Assembly: GCA_936440205.1 (NCBI GenBank)
Contig: OW387148.1
Coordinates: 1,426,001-1,490,000 of the forward strand
DNA length: 64,000 nt
From: Lepidonotus clava
Lineage: Eukaryota > Annelida > Polychaeta > Phyllodocida > Polynoidae
Direction of reading: 5' to 3'
Within the stretch, counting starts at the first letter, position 1. Each line of letters starts with the position of its first letter. Below the pieces are notes generated by a model. It ran no database searches and was not told the DNA's origin. It was given only the letters and a program-made list of their open reading frames with translations. Made by a program: the position numbers and the translations under genes. Positions 44,421 through 55,800 of this stretch are shown in pieces.

Positions 44421-45760
44421 CTTTCTTGGACAGGTTCAGGCTTGTTTTACTTTCTGCTACACGGGGTTTTCAAGCCTTGGGTTCCTCATGGATCATCGAG
44501 CTTTGGGTTTCTTGTAGAAGTTCCCTGAACTGTTGTGAAGAAGTAGTTGTTAAACCCAAAGGGCCTTGCACTGAGTACTACTACTACAACTGTTCCCAGA
44601 CCTGATCACTCACCTTCCTTCTCCGTACCCACCTCACCTCCTGGACACTTTGTTCAGAGACCACCTGAACATATGGCGCATGGAACCAAAATTCAGTTCT
44701 TGGTTCCAATGATACAATGCGCATGGTATTTAGTAGCATATGGAGTTCCTTTAGATCATTGACCACTGAATATCTATAAAATGTTACAAACAGAACCGCA
44801 GCCCTATCATTACCCAAGATGACGTCACGTATCTCAATATTGGATAGTGACTAGTAATTAACTAAAACAGTATTATTTTCAATCTCATAACATTAATATA
44901 CATGTATACATTTCAGCCACTCTTACCTATGCTGTCATAACCAATAATTATCATGTTCACCTACGTCTGTGCAATGTTTATACATGTGTACGTGATACAC
45001 GTGGAAAGCAAATAACATCAAACGTAGTTGTTCCCATTGAAACACAGTTCACCATTACATAAAGCCCATGTACATATAGGCATAAGTTACTGCTAAGCAG
45101 CTATTCATACTTATAATACACATAATTCTATAGACCAAAACCATGTATATAATGTATTGACTTCACCATTTACTAAACATCTAACATGCAATACATTTTG
45201 TAATGAGCTGAAAAACAGAGGCAACTCTGATGTTTCTTACTGAAAAAAATTATGCACAAAAAAAAACAAAAAAAACATTTGTACAAACGGAGGAGAAAAT
45301 AAGTTGACATGAATGATCTGCTCTCTGGTTTAATTGGCCTTGACCATGGCTTTTGTGACCCAACCCCATGGGACACGTCATGTATGGGCCGGGAATAATG
45401 CTAGGTGTGATAAGAGGTGTGACTTCACGTACAGGGGGTGTGAACTCCGCTCTGTGTGGGTGTGAATGTATAGAGCTGGGCTATACCCAGAGTCCACTTC
45501 CGATCCCTTGGGTTTAATTTGTGCAGAATGTGTCAAAAGTATAACAAACACCTCGAGACTTGGGGTGCCTCATTTCTGTATACTGGAGGAAGTGCTGTCA
45601 CAATGGAGGTGTCATTCCATAGACCAATACGGATGACATGTTAACAATGAGCGGAGCTTGGTCGGATACCCATTTAACAACCTGTGTGTATGATTTCTTT
45701 TTTTTAATATTGTTTAGCCTGTAGCAATGTGTATACTGCCATGCTGCGAAGTGGAATAAA
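44421..45760. other. AT-rich non-coding stretch
   Basis: AT-rich with an A-rich run at about 45240-45280 and a CRE at 44820. No gene recognised. Confidence 0.35.
44820..44828 (+). promoter_or_regulatory. CRE (TGACGTCAC)
   Basis: A perfect CREB/ATF palindrome in AT-rich surroundings. Confidence 0.35.
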
Positions 45761-45894
45761 GAGAGGCCTATCTGTGAAATCCCGGCGGGTTCGGGTGACG
45801 GGTGGAGACAGAATTAGGCGACGTTTGGACGTCTCTGAGCCCCCTGAACAAACACGATAACGTCGCACTCCGACGTGGCCGCGACGTACAAACA

Positions 45895-45902
45895 TGACGT
45901 CA
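45895..45902 (+). promoter_or_regulatory. CRE (TGACGTCA)
   Basis: A perfect palindromic CRE on the right side of a CpG-rich patch. Confidence 0.35.
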
Positions 45903-46562
45903 CTAATCCCACACAAATGAAATTCATATCGCGGGGAGTGCGCGACAGGGCGCGTTGATTTAGCGCCGCGGCGGTCCTGTAATTAAAAGCCATCCTCTGC
46001 GTGCTAAATATGTCTAATCGCATCGCATTCTTCTTAATTAGATTGAATTATAGTCACATTATTTGCGGCGGGGCGGGATCGGTGGGAGGGTGGCGGGTAG
46101 GTTCTACCCTGACTCCCCGCCTCTGTGGTCCTACGTGGCCAGCAGGGAGGGGGAGGGGACGGTGGTCCCTGATCGAATTATGCAGCAATTTTCTATCAAT
46201 TAATGCGGGTTTTGATGGATCAGGGTGGCCGGCGGGCGTAAAGGGATTAAAGGATTAGAGGAGCGGATTACGGCTCAATGATGAGCTGAAATAGCGTCTA
46301 AAGCAACTGGAGGAGGACACAGTAAACACCCTGCGCCCTGGAGGAGGGGGAGGGGGAGGGTGTATACTACCTATAGGGTGTGGGCATTGTCAGACACTGG
46401 AGGGGTAAGGATCTGTGGAGGATTTTTCCCACTCTTCTTACCGGCTTGTCCAGATAAGTCGGCAGGCTGGTGGTATTAGGACCCACTGGAGGAGGGGGAT
46501 AAGCCACCACTGGATGGTGGTATAGGAACAATGAGAGGATGATCCACACTAATACTTGGACT

Positions 46563-46573
46563 TTGTCGTCTGT
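46563..46573 (+). promoter_or_regulatory. Recurrent motif WTGTCGTCTGY, copy 10
   Basis: TTGTCGTCTGT, one of two copies ending in T, and the only full copy in fairly AT-balanced DNA far from a dense CpG core. Confidence 0.5.
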
Positions 46574-46660
46574 GACATCTTCAGGAGCATAATTATGCAC
46601 AAAATACATCCAAATCTGTAGACTCACGTCTGCATGTATATCCATAATGTGGGGACTTCA

Positions 46661-48700
46661 TTTACAGATTCAGTAAGACAAGAATGTTGTCCGCCTTATC
46701 TTTTTCTGTCATATCATATCCAGGGCAATAGGTAAGTATGATAATTAATGCAAACTAGATTATAGATATGATAAGGAAATGAAGGAAATGATTGAGAAAT
46801 AAAAGAGGTGCCTCCAAGAATAAGTGAAGCTATGAACGAGATCAATACAAGTCCATCAGCATGATCAGAAAATGTATGAAATGTTTTGTGTGTTATTTGT
46901 TGAGCATTTGAATGCGCCTTCAATGGTACCAAAAATCACGTATTTTTGGATGTATTGACAAAACAAATAATGAAAGTGCAGAACAATTTGGGTATCAGTT
47001 CCTTTAGAATCCAGCTTCAGTCCAAGAAATCGAGTTACGAAGTGGCATCCATAGGAAATTACACCTGATGATGACGTCATCCATTTCTTGCCTTCCATTC
47101 TTAACGTTTGCAGTAAATGCAATAAAAAACAAAGAGGGTAACAAACAGAAATATGTCCCCAAACAAATGGAAACAGAGTGGTACGTCAACGAAGTCAGGC
47201 AACTCCATCTGCTTAAAGCAATGTGTTAGAAAACACAACCCTGGAGGTGATGAATCAGGGGAACCAGAGAACTGGGGCAGGGGACCATAGATAACAGAAC
47301 CAGATAGCATTGTGACGCCTGTCCCCGAATGACGGCACACCTTTTGAAACTCCCCCTGGTGGGAGAGGTTCAGGCCGCTTCCGGCCCCGACATATTGGGA
47401 AATGATGCTAAAAGGTAGCTGAATTATGAATACACATTTAGCCGCATTTATCTCAAAGAGTAATAGCTAGATGAGCATTGCTGCGCGAATGTGAAAATAA
47501 TTAATTGTGTCATCTCAGTCCAACTCATCTCAATAATTATCTAATCAACTAAGTGAATGTTCCGGTGTTGTAGCCATGAAACGTTATTGGTCGAACGTGG
47601 GAGACCGGAAGTTATTTCAATTTTGCTTTGATATTGAAGTAATTTCAGTATAATTTACATTCTAATATGAAAGAGTGGCAAAATAAAGAGTCTGTAATTT
47701 GAGGAGCACAATCAGGCTTTAGCTTCATATTAGGACACGTCTTTACTCCTGGGAAGACAGTGCATGAAAGGGGCGTGTACATGGCTCTCTATATCCAACT
47801 TGAATAGATACATATACGTATAACTTTATCAACAGAATAAATCTGATATGTGCGTGTGTAACGGTTGCGTAAAAAGACAATATTGTATTTTGGAAATATC
47901 ATTAATTAATTGATGAGAACAACAGACATAAGATTTGGTAAGTTTAATCGTGTGGTAATATAACTTTGGTTGGTTGTTGATGATAAGCGTACAAGTAAGA
48001 CACTGTTGGCTTTTATAGCCCAAGATAAAAGACACCGGGTTCATCCCGCGGGTCATATTTAGGCCCTACATATAAATGGAGGGTTATGGATAAAAATTAA
48101 TAAATTAAGGGTTGTAGGCGGGCGGGAAAATTATAACACGTCCTTGTAGGAGTAAGAAGGTAAGTCCAGTGGCGGGAAATGTGTCTGTGTACCTGGAATT
48201 GGTTGGTCAATACATGTCAGGTGACCTGTGTCCAATGAGAAAGTCTGTTGTTTTATAGTAGGTAAAATAAATGTCACGCCATTGGGCAGGCGACCAATGC
48301 CTGGCCCTATTGTTTTTACTGCAGTTGAATTCACAACAACTACGATAAAGATAAATGGGAATCAGAATAATAGTGATACATCATATATAATGCATGGCCT
48401 GTCTCCCTAGCGATATTCTTTATAATGTTTTAGCATGGCCTTTTTTTACGTGGGATACTCTATTTGACTTTTTATCGTCATACCTAATAGAGGCAGCCAT
48501 CGCATTGTAAGTTTTGATTGTGCATGAGTCATAATCCATCTTTCAAGAGAGAATACTCATTCTAGCCAGGAAGTTGACATGGAATGAGAAGGTATTGAAT
48601 TCAGATTAGTCTACACAGCATGTGAGGTTACCCAAGACACCTCTATCAAATGGGATGGTAACAAGGACACTTTTATATACTACTTATATGACGACAAAGG
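46661..48700. other. AT-rich non-coding stretch
   Basis: Mostly AT-rich. It contains a CRE (47071-47080) and an isolated ETS consensus (ACCGGAAGT, 47604-47612). Minus-strand frames at 46865-47340 overlap one another without domains. Confidence 0.35.
47071..47080. promoter_or_regulatory. CRE palindrome (ATGACGTCAT)
   Basis: Ten-base perfect palindrome of the CREB/ATF type, preceded by an overlapping GATG. Confidence 0.35.
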
Positions 48701-49660
48701 TAGAGTGGGGGCTTCCCTTCCCTCAGCCACCCCCCCCCCCGCCCCACACAGGAGCCGGTTATAATAAAACAAAGTTGTCAAGACCCTAGGAAGGAAGGAA
48801 AGCGCTAAGACAGAGCCAAGGGGCCGGGGGCCGAGCTGGAGAGTGGACGTAAAATACGGAGCAGGCAGGGGCCGACGGCTCTGCCCTTCCGTATGGCGGG
48901 GTGCTCGTGCCGTATTTTATGACGTAGCCTTCACCCCAGCGCCGCGCCCTCTCTCGGCGCTACTGCCAACTATTATCCCCGATATGAAATATTAATAACG
49001 CCCCCTTTGTGGTGTGTATCGTATAGGAAATTAGGCTGGGGCCAGGATGTGTGTTGGAACTGCAGGGGCGGGGGCGGGGGTGGGGAGAGTTTATACAGGA
49101 GGTGGGGCTGTAGGAGGAGGGGGAGTAGGTTATTTCTCTGACCGACTCCCCGCTGTTTTCTCACTACTGATATTTTACATTTAATCCCCAATTCCTACGC
49201 CCCTACCCCCTGCCAACCCCTGATCAAATCAGTTCGAGTTTGCCTGTTAAAATGGGCTGGGGCCTCAGAAATAACATGGCATCGTTGCAGGGGATTTCAC
49301 CTATCTACCAGCGTGGAATCGATACAAAAGGGGGATGGAGACGCCTTATTTTCATTACATTATCGCCCAGGGAGCCTCACTTTTAACATTTGAGTTTTGG
49401 CCGTCGTCACGCTCCAGTAACTCGGCCTATTTGTCCCGCTCCCCACATTATCTCCAGGGGAAAGGTCGCCACTTGCCGATGAGCGTTTAATATAGTTTGA
49501 AAATTACATCCTTGGCTGCAGAAATCGAAGTGACATTTTCTTGAGTCAATAGCAGTGAAAGTAGGGGGTTACAGCAGGGGTGGTAGGCAGGGGGAGGCGT
49601 CGGTTAATGCATGGGATTAGTAGGGCAGATCTCGTAATGGCTCGACTGGCTCTACATGGT
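48701..49660. other. GC-rich block
   Basis: Contains an 11-base C run (48730-48740), a CpG-rich part (48780-48965) and the G tract at 49065-49085. No coding evidence. Confidence 0.35.
49065..49085 (+). other. Strong G-quadruplex-type tract / SP-KLF boxes
   Basis: Four G runs of 4, 5, 5 and 4 separated by single bases (C, C, T). It contains two GGGGCGGGG-type GC boxes, so SP/KLF binding is an alternative role. Confidence 0.6.
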
Positions 49661-50427
49661 TGGGCAATTGGTTTTTGTTTATATTTCGCACTTGAACTGC
49701 TCAATGATTCTGATACGATCCCGTAAACTTTAGGTATTCTGATCTGTTTTAGATCAACGGAAATCTAGTTATTACATAAGTATATTAAATCAATGTACGA
49801 AATACAGAGTAAGTTTACAGTAGTCACCTGCTCATGTTTATACCCCATGAGCAGATGTGAGCAATAGATTGATCCCAGCCGCTTTGTCCCCCACCTTTCC
49901 ACCATCCCCCCCCATCCACTCATCTACTCAGATGGTGCCCACACCCACACACCCAGCCACCCCTGCAGCCACCACAGCTGACTATCTGTCATAAAAACCG
50001 GCCCGAAAAGATCCCCTCCCCGTTGCCGAGACCAGAGAGGGCTAAGAGTCCTAAAATACCCCTTCCCACCCCCCTTTCCTGCAGTAGGGGCAGTAATTAT
50101 TACTCCTGGCGGGGGTAATTAACCCTAGTTTTCATTTAATGGCCCATGCTCGACGTTCACACCTCCCCGATCGACCCGCCTGGATCCATACATACCTGTA
50201 GGCCATCTGCCTATTGATTCAGGCTCAGGGGGCGCCCTGAAGATAATCTAAAATTAGAGAACTGATTAGAGATGTCACCACGGCCCTCCCCTGTAAATGG
50301 TTGTTCATTAAAGCCATTTAACACACGGCTGAGGCCTGACAAAGACGTTCAGGCCTGGCTTTGTTTACACATAGCATGCTTCATCTGAGGGGAGCGTCTT
50401 CAAGACGAACCTGAGTTCGGGATTCTC

Positions 50428-50442
50428 CCACTAGGAGGCAGT
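50428..50442 (+). promoter_or_regulatory. CTCF-like motif, plus orientation (strong match)
   Basis: CCACTAGGAGGCAGT fits 14 of 15 consensus positions; only the A after AGG departs. Confidence 0.5.
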
Positions 50443-50918
50443 ATCGATGTCTCAAGACGCGCCACTCGACAAACGGAGCGTCTTAAAGAAACTCACTGCT
50501 CTAGGTATGCGGCGGTGGTCGAACTGATAGGAGAGTAAAAAAACACACATTAAAAACACACGCATACAAAACACACTACAAGTTGGTAAGATAAAGACGT
50601 CTGATAAACGTTAAATTTGGTTTACAACGTGGATGAAGTATTAAGAGAGCAAGAGAGTAAAACAAATTATAGGCTAAACGTCTTTTTGGATTTCAAACAT
50701 GAAACGATGAATTTGATGGCTCGCCCACTGATTTTCCGTGTACCAGATGTCAGTGTACATACATGTACCTTGCCAAAAACATTAACTTACATGCATTTAT
50801 TCTACCATGCAAATTATACAGATTAGTAAAGCACATGGCTGTTTGTTTGCCCTAATGTTGTTATTGTTACAGTAACTATTGTGAAGTATGTTTGTTGATA
50901 TTTTCTCTTCTATGCACA

Positions 50919-50929
50919 GCAGACGACAT
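50919..50929 (-). promoter_or_regulatory. Recurrent motif WTGTCGTCTGY, copy 11
   Basis: Minus strand ATGTCGTCTGC; copy 12 lies 666 bp away in the same orientation. Confidence 0.6.
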
Positions 50930-51540
50930 TAGCGTGTAAATAGAATTAACTAGAAAATGGCTGAGTAACCACAATGCACACAATGGCGCTGATCTCAGTG
51001 CTTAATGTGGTCGTATTCTCATGTCGATAATCTCCTGACTGTATTATTTGTCCCAGACACAATCTCGTCAACTTTGTTCTGCTTTATTCAATCAAAACAA
51101 AACACTCTGAAGAACTGCGCCATACCAGTACAAACACTCGAATGTGAGTAACACTAGACGGTAAAAAAGCAGTAATCAACAATGGAGCACAAGTGAGGGT
51201 GACACAGTCAGCAAGTTAGCCAATAAAGTAGCTTTTGGTTGGCTGTAGTGTTGTGGGCGTGCAGAAGAACAGTTAGAAGCATGCGTTTACAAGTAAGAAC
51301 ATGCACCGAAACAGACAAAACGCCTTTCTGCCATGAATGGCGCGTATTCTTACGCAAACAAAAGTTGCGTCTCCTTACAGCACAGCGCGTAACCCGCGTC
51401 CACCGCCAACTTTTCCGGCTGAGTATGTTCACCCCCCACCCCAGGGCTCCTTTTAGCACTGGGCGACACAATAGGGAAGGGGGAAATATGCAGTAAGCCT
51501 AGACAATTCGGAGTTGCAACACTCCAAGATGCTTGTTAAA

Positions 51541-51950
51541 ACAGCTATCCAATTAAACGTGGATCCTTTTCAGCGTCCCTGCAATGAGCGCGCAGCAGAC
51601 GACAAGTAGCCGCTGCTGGGTTTGGGCGGGAAAATGACTTATCACGGCGGGTCTTGCATGGCGGACGTACCTTAATGACTTTTTAGGCTAGTTAGCAAGG
51701 GGCCGGGTCTTCGGGAGGCAAATAATTGCTGGCCACGACGATTTGCTCCTAATTTGGCTTCTAGGTCACGTTTTGCCTGGCCGTGTCGTGGCCGAGGCAC
51801 GGAGGGGCCGCCCGTAAGGAGAGATTGATTCTGTCCAAAACCCGCCGGGAACAACCGCAAACCGGATGGACAGAATGAGACTGCGCGCTTCATTGTCTTG
51901 GCGTACTTTTATGGCCCTTTCTGAGCCTCGCCCCATATTTCCCTCTCATG
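51541..51950. other. CpG-rich island
   Basis: Short GC-rich island carrying recurrent motif copy 12 and an E2F-type GGCGGGAAAA (about 51626). No domain in the minus-strand frame at 51672-51893. Confidence 0.35.
51595..51605 (-). promoter_or_regulatory. Recurrent motif WTGTCGTCTGY, copy 12
   Basis: Minus strand TTGTCGTCTGC, about 20 bp from an E2F-type GGGCGGGAAAA, echoing copy 1, which lies between E2F-type sites. Confidence 0.6.
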
Positions 51951-53120
51951 GGGTTTCACTTATTGAGAAATTGTAAATGCATGTAGTATTATCCATTGAC
52001 TCAGAAGTAAATTGATATACATGTATTATGATGCCAAACCAAGTTTATCCCAGTTTGTATTCTTTCGACTTCGCCTGCATGTAGAAAACAAATTACGTTG
52101 TCACCGATCACTGTTTTCCAGAATCCATGGCACCATCATTCTGCTCATAAATACCCAATGAGCAGAAACGTTGGTGGAGTAATCACAATTTGCAAAAGGA
52201 AAAAGTAATAATTATACATACCTAAAAGTATATTTGAAGCAAATTCGAAATAATGTAGATACAGGTAAACAAATTTATGATACACTGAAAACAAGTAAAC
52301 CAACAATTCACCAATCCACAATCAGAATAAATATGTTCGTGTCTTTTTAAAAAGAAAAGTAAATGTCAACAATGTTCCAATATAAATAATAAATTAGGGA
52401 GAAACCGAGATACGCGTCAGAGGGAATCATGAGAACATGATTTTCACCAGTAAGCAAAGCATGTTTGCTAAGAAGATAAACTTCGAATAGCCAATATTGT
52501 CTTCTCTCGCCCACCGCTCATGATAATCAGGGCGACTAAAACAACCTAAGATTAATCCTTTATTATGTATCATTTACCGATGTATGTTATTCATCCAACA
52601 AAACATGAACTTTATATCAGGGAAAGAGCTCCCCCCAGTCGCGTTGGTTCTCGCCCGTCTTGTACTGCGGCGCTGAGGGCTTGGCACGCCGCGCTGGGGC
52701 GCCCCCGGTGGAGAAAACGGGAACAAATGACCTTTCGACCCGCTTCCTTCCCCTAGGAGAGGGCCTTGGAACTAAGGGAATCTGAGACATACCAGGACCT
52801 GATGGAAAACAAAACACGTTTGTTTCTGGGATCACGAGGAAACAATTAATTACTACTTCAAGTCTTGGCAAATGGTCCCTGTGCATATTCAAGTCACAAA
52901 GCAATGATAATGGAACGGATTCTATTTTCTGATTTTAAGCGTTTATATTAACATTTTGCACGTTGATCTATTTGTTTTTCTGTAAAAGGTGTGAGCATCC
53001 ACATGTGTCTAGTAATGCTTTTCAATGGATACGTTTCGTTTACTGTAGAAATAAATATAAATCCTATTATAATAAAGTATAAAGGTGTGAAGTCTGTGTG
53101 AGGGATGTTTGCTAAGCCTT
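51951..53120. other. AT-rich stretch with one GC-rich patch
   Basis: AT-rich apart from about 52625-52755, where a CTCF-like site occurs. No gene recognised. Confidence 0.3.
52697..52711 (-). promoter_or_regulatory. CTCF-like motif, minus orientation
   Basis: The reverse strand reads CCACCGGGGGCGCC, departing from consensus mainly at the A of AG. Confidence 0.4.
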
Positions 53121-53542
53121 GTCTTACACCTTGGCGTTAATCCCACCCCCTCTTTGATACACCGACCTCCGGGCTGAGAGGGTCCGATCGATACAGGTGA
53201 TTGAGGGCTTAGGACCAGGTAGTAAAAGCACCCAGCAAAATCGATGAATCTCACTTAGCCCGGGCTAGTCTTATTTTAATGGTGCCCAATCCTACCTAAT
53301 GCCGCCATCATTAGGGCCATGTTGGTCAGTCCCCCTACCCCCAGCCTCCTGCCCCACCCCCTCCCACCCCCTGGCAGCCCTTATCCCGTTACGTCATCCA
53401 GGTGGGAGGACGTCTAGGTGGGTGACAGGTAGACACACCCTTAAGTCGGCCTGCTGGGTCGGCCATCAGCATGCGGGCATCGCCTTAAGCTAGGTCTAAC
53501 ATAGAAAGGAGGCTGATCATTAGGGCAGGATGCAGGCTGAAC

Positions 53543-53555
53543 TGACCACTGGTCA
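53543..53555. promoter_or_regulatory. Palindromic word TGACCACTGGTCA
   Basis: Same word as 38085-38097 but with C at the centre; here symmetry extends to CTGACC/GGTCAG. Another GGTCAG follows 10 bp later. Confidence 0.45.
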
Positions 53556-53777
53556 GGGGGCTGGTCAGCAGCAGCCGGTTATAATGACACTCTGATCGGC
53601 TGGTGTGTGTCTGGATGTATGGGGGTGTAGATATGGGGGTGGGACCCACCCCTCAATATAGGGGTATTCGTTACAATCTGGCCCCAAGCAAGGATACGAT
53701 GACCATTACCTGCACCCCTTGATTTATACCGCCCACTCTTACCTCATGGGTTTATCTCCCCCTGGAGGTAATGAACA

Positions 53778-53992
53778 CACCTGAAAGCAATCAGGTGCGT
53801 TTCCTGCTGCCTGACACCTGTGGGAATTAAAGGTGTCACACCTACCTGGCCCAACTCCCTACCTGTCCCTGGAGATTTACTGCCCCCTGCATACAGGCCT
53901 GAGAAACCTGCCCACAGGTAAGGATGTATTGGGGATCTACCTGGTGAAGGCAACACCTCCAGGTGTTAAGCCACAGGTACCAGGTCCAGGTG
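53778..53992. promoter_or_regulatory. Snail/ZEB-type E-box cluster
   Basis: Five CAGGTG/CACCTG sites at 53778, 53792, 53815, 53960 and 53987, with extra half matches (ACAGGTA, TACCTGG) between them. Snail, Scratch, ZEB and E-protein factors use this core. Confidence 0.35.
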
Positions 53993-54050
53993 TGACATTC
54001 ACGGCTGTACTCCTTTTTAATGGGATCGCCCGTGTAAAAGTTAGCAGGCG

Positions 54051-55190
54051 CACAATGGCAAAGGAGAAGTTTTTACATTTGTTGGATTCAGAGCAAAATG
54101 CAGTGTGAAATTTACACGAATCAGTCGAGATTTATTACCACGTTTAGATGTGTTAATTGAAACTGCTGAATGCATTGAAAACGATCTCCTGAATGAATTC
54201 CATGAATAAAAGATAAAATATTACATCAGCTACTGTTAGAGAAAAAAACAAACCGAAGGGTCTCTTTACACACCTATCACAGTCAAATCAAAGTTTTTTA
54301 TAGCCAACTAAAAAACGATTTTCAAACTGGAAACAAAATCCAGATGTTTTCGGTTGTAGAGATGTTGCTGATATTGTTACATGATTCTATATCTTCTGAA
54401 ATGAAAGATACACAGTTTCACAATAAAGACAATACTATATAGAAAATCGATGCTACGGCTCTGTGTGACCAAATTGACAACAAAACATTTAAGATCAAAT
54501 TTCAAGTACCTTTTGAAAACAGCTTTTAAATAAGGTGATGTGAGAATACCACCAGAGAAAAGTATTTTTGTATTTCAAAGCTAAAACTAAAGCTAGGCCA
54601 ACTGTTTCAAAATAATTCTATTGATCTGAGGTGGGGTACTATCAAAGCAGTACCACAATAATACAACCATTCTTTTCAAATTCATGTGGTGGGTTCTCCT
54701 AAGCAGGAGGTGACCACAAATTGATCCAGACATTGACCTTTGATGTATTTTTTCTTTGCATTTAGAATAAGAGCATCTGCATGTATACACACATTCTGTG
54801 ATGTGAAGGTACCCATTTTTATTGTAAACTGTTTGGTTCAGATTTATCAGAACACAGATTAATTCTGCCAAATTGTACCATTCATCATGGCCAGTCTCCC
54901 CTGGGCCCCCAGCCACAGGCCAACCAGGGCACCCCCACCAACGAGGCCTCCCTCAATTGACACGTGTTAATTTGGGGATTTTTATACTTCTTCTTTTCCA
55001 AGTGGTCACATTTTTATGGGCCATAGTCACATCCCCATTGGCCTGTGACTGTTTTTCCCCATCATTATTCCCTTTTTGCCCTCCCGTTGCCAGGCTTTCC
55101 TCCATGATAAGAGTGCACAGGTGCAAGGCTGATACCTTAACATTGAAAAGGATTTCAGTGTGGTTTTTTTCCAAGTGAATTTTAAGGAAC
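54051..55190. other. AT-rich non-coding stretch
   Basis: AT-rich, with a mixed patch at 54880-54960. No gene recognised. Confidence 0.35.
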
Positions 55191-55800
55191 AGGAGGAGGT
55201 GGCTGGTTGTTGTTGGTTGATGGTTGGAGGATGTGATTGGGGGGGGGGGGGGTATATCAGGGCAACTTGATGGAGAGATGTGACAGGAATTCCAAGGCTG
55301 GCTTATGTGGCCTGATCACCAGTAGGAGGTCTAGCCCTGGCCTTTGAGAGTCACTGACCCGGAAAAAGCGCCTATTCTAGCCCTGAGAACCGTCATTGAG
55401 CGGCGGGCAGGCTTAGCCCTACCTCCTTCTCACCCCCTCCTGTCATATTGGTGAGCGCCCATCCGTGACTGATGATTTCACCCCGACCTCTGGCGGTGAC
55501 CTCTGACCTCAATATACCCCCAGGTCACGGCCCAGTGCGCAGGACATAGGAGGGCCCCTGCTCATAGTAGAGGGATTTGGTGGCCAGGGGGGTCTCCAAA
55601 AGACGTATTATTACCAGAAACGGCAACAAAAATAGTCAGGAGTTATTTGCCTTGGTGTTAAGTGAAGAAAGGAGGAAAAAAGCCACAGAACCCTGGCTGA
55701 AGCAATTAGTTTGCTGATGATAAACTAATTATGACTTAGGGCAGTAATGGGATAGGTGCCCTGGGTCTGGTCTACGTCATGTCTCAGCCCCTTAAAGTGG
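55191..55800. other. GC-balanced block
   Basis: Contains a 14-base G run (55239-55252) and the DR1 element. TGACC/GGTCA words are frequent at 55460-55530. Confidence 0.35.
55497..55509 (-). promoter_or_regulatory. Perfect DR1 nuclear receptor element
   Basis: On the minus strand AGGTCA-g-AGGTCA, the exact DR1 consensus bound by RXR, HNF4 and COUP-TF type receptors. A further GGTCA word lies about 15 bp to the right. Confidence 0.45.

Larger units (their letters stand above)
45761..46660. other. GC-rich block
   Basis: CpG-rich near 45780-45985 (with a CRE at 45895), G-rich near 46070-46165, and a purine quadruplex-type tract at 46340-46360 (GGAGGAGGGGGAGGGGGAGG). Ends with recurrent motif copy 10. 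Confidence 0.35.
49661..51540. other. Mixed non-coding stretch
   Basis: AT-rich to 49850, C-rich near 49880-50070, then mixed with the CTCF-like site at 50428 and recurrent motif copy 11. CAGGGGGCGCCCTG (50226-50239) is another weaker CTCF-like word. Overlapping frames at 51208-51496 on opposite strands have no domain. Confidence 0.3.
53121..54050. other. GC-rich block with E-box cluster
   Basis: C-rich near 53325-53380, a TGACCACTGGTCA palindrome (53543-53555) and a CAGGTG/CACCTG cluster (53778-53992). TGCAGGGGGCAGT on the minus strand near 53880 is a partial CTCF-like word. Confidence 0.35.
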
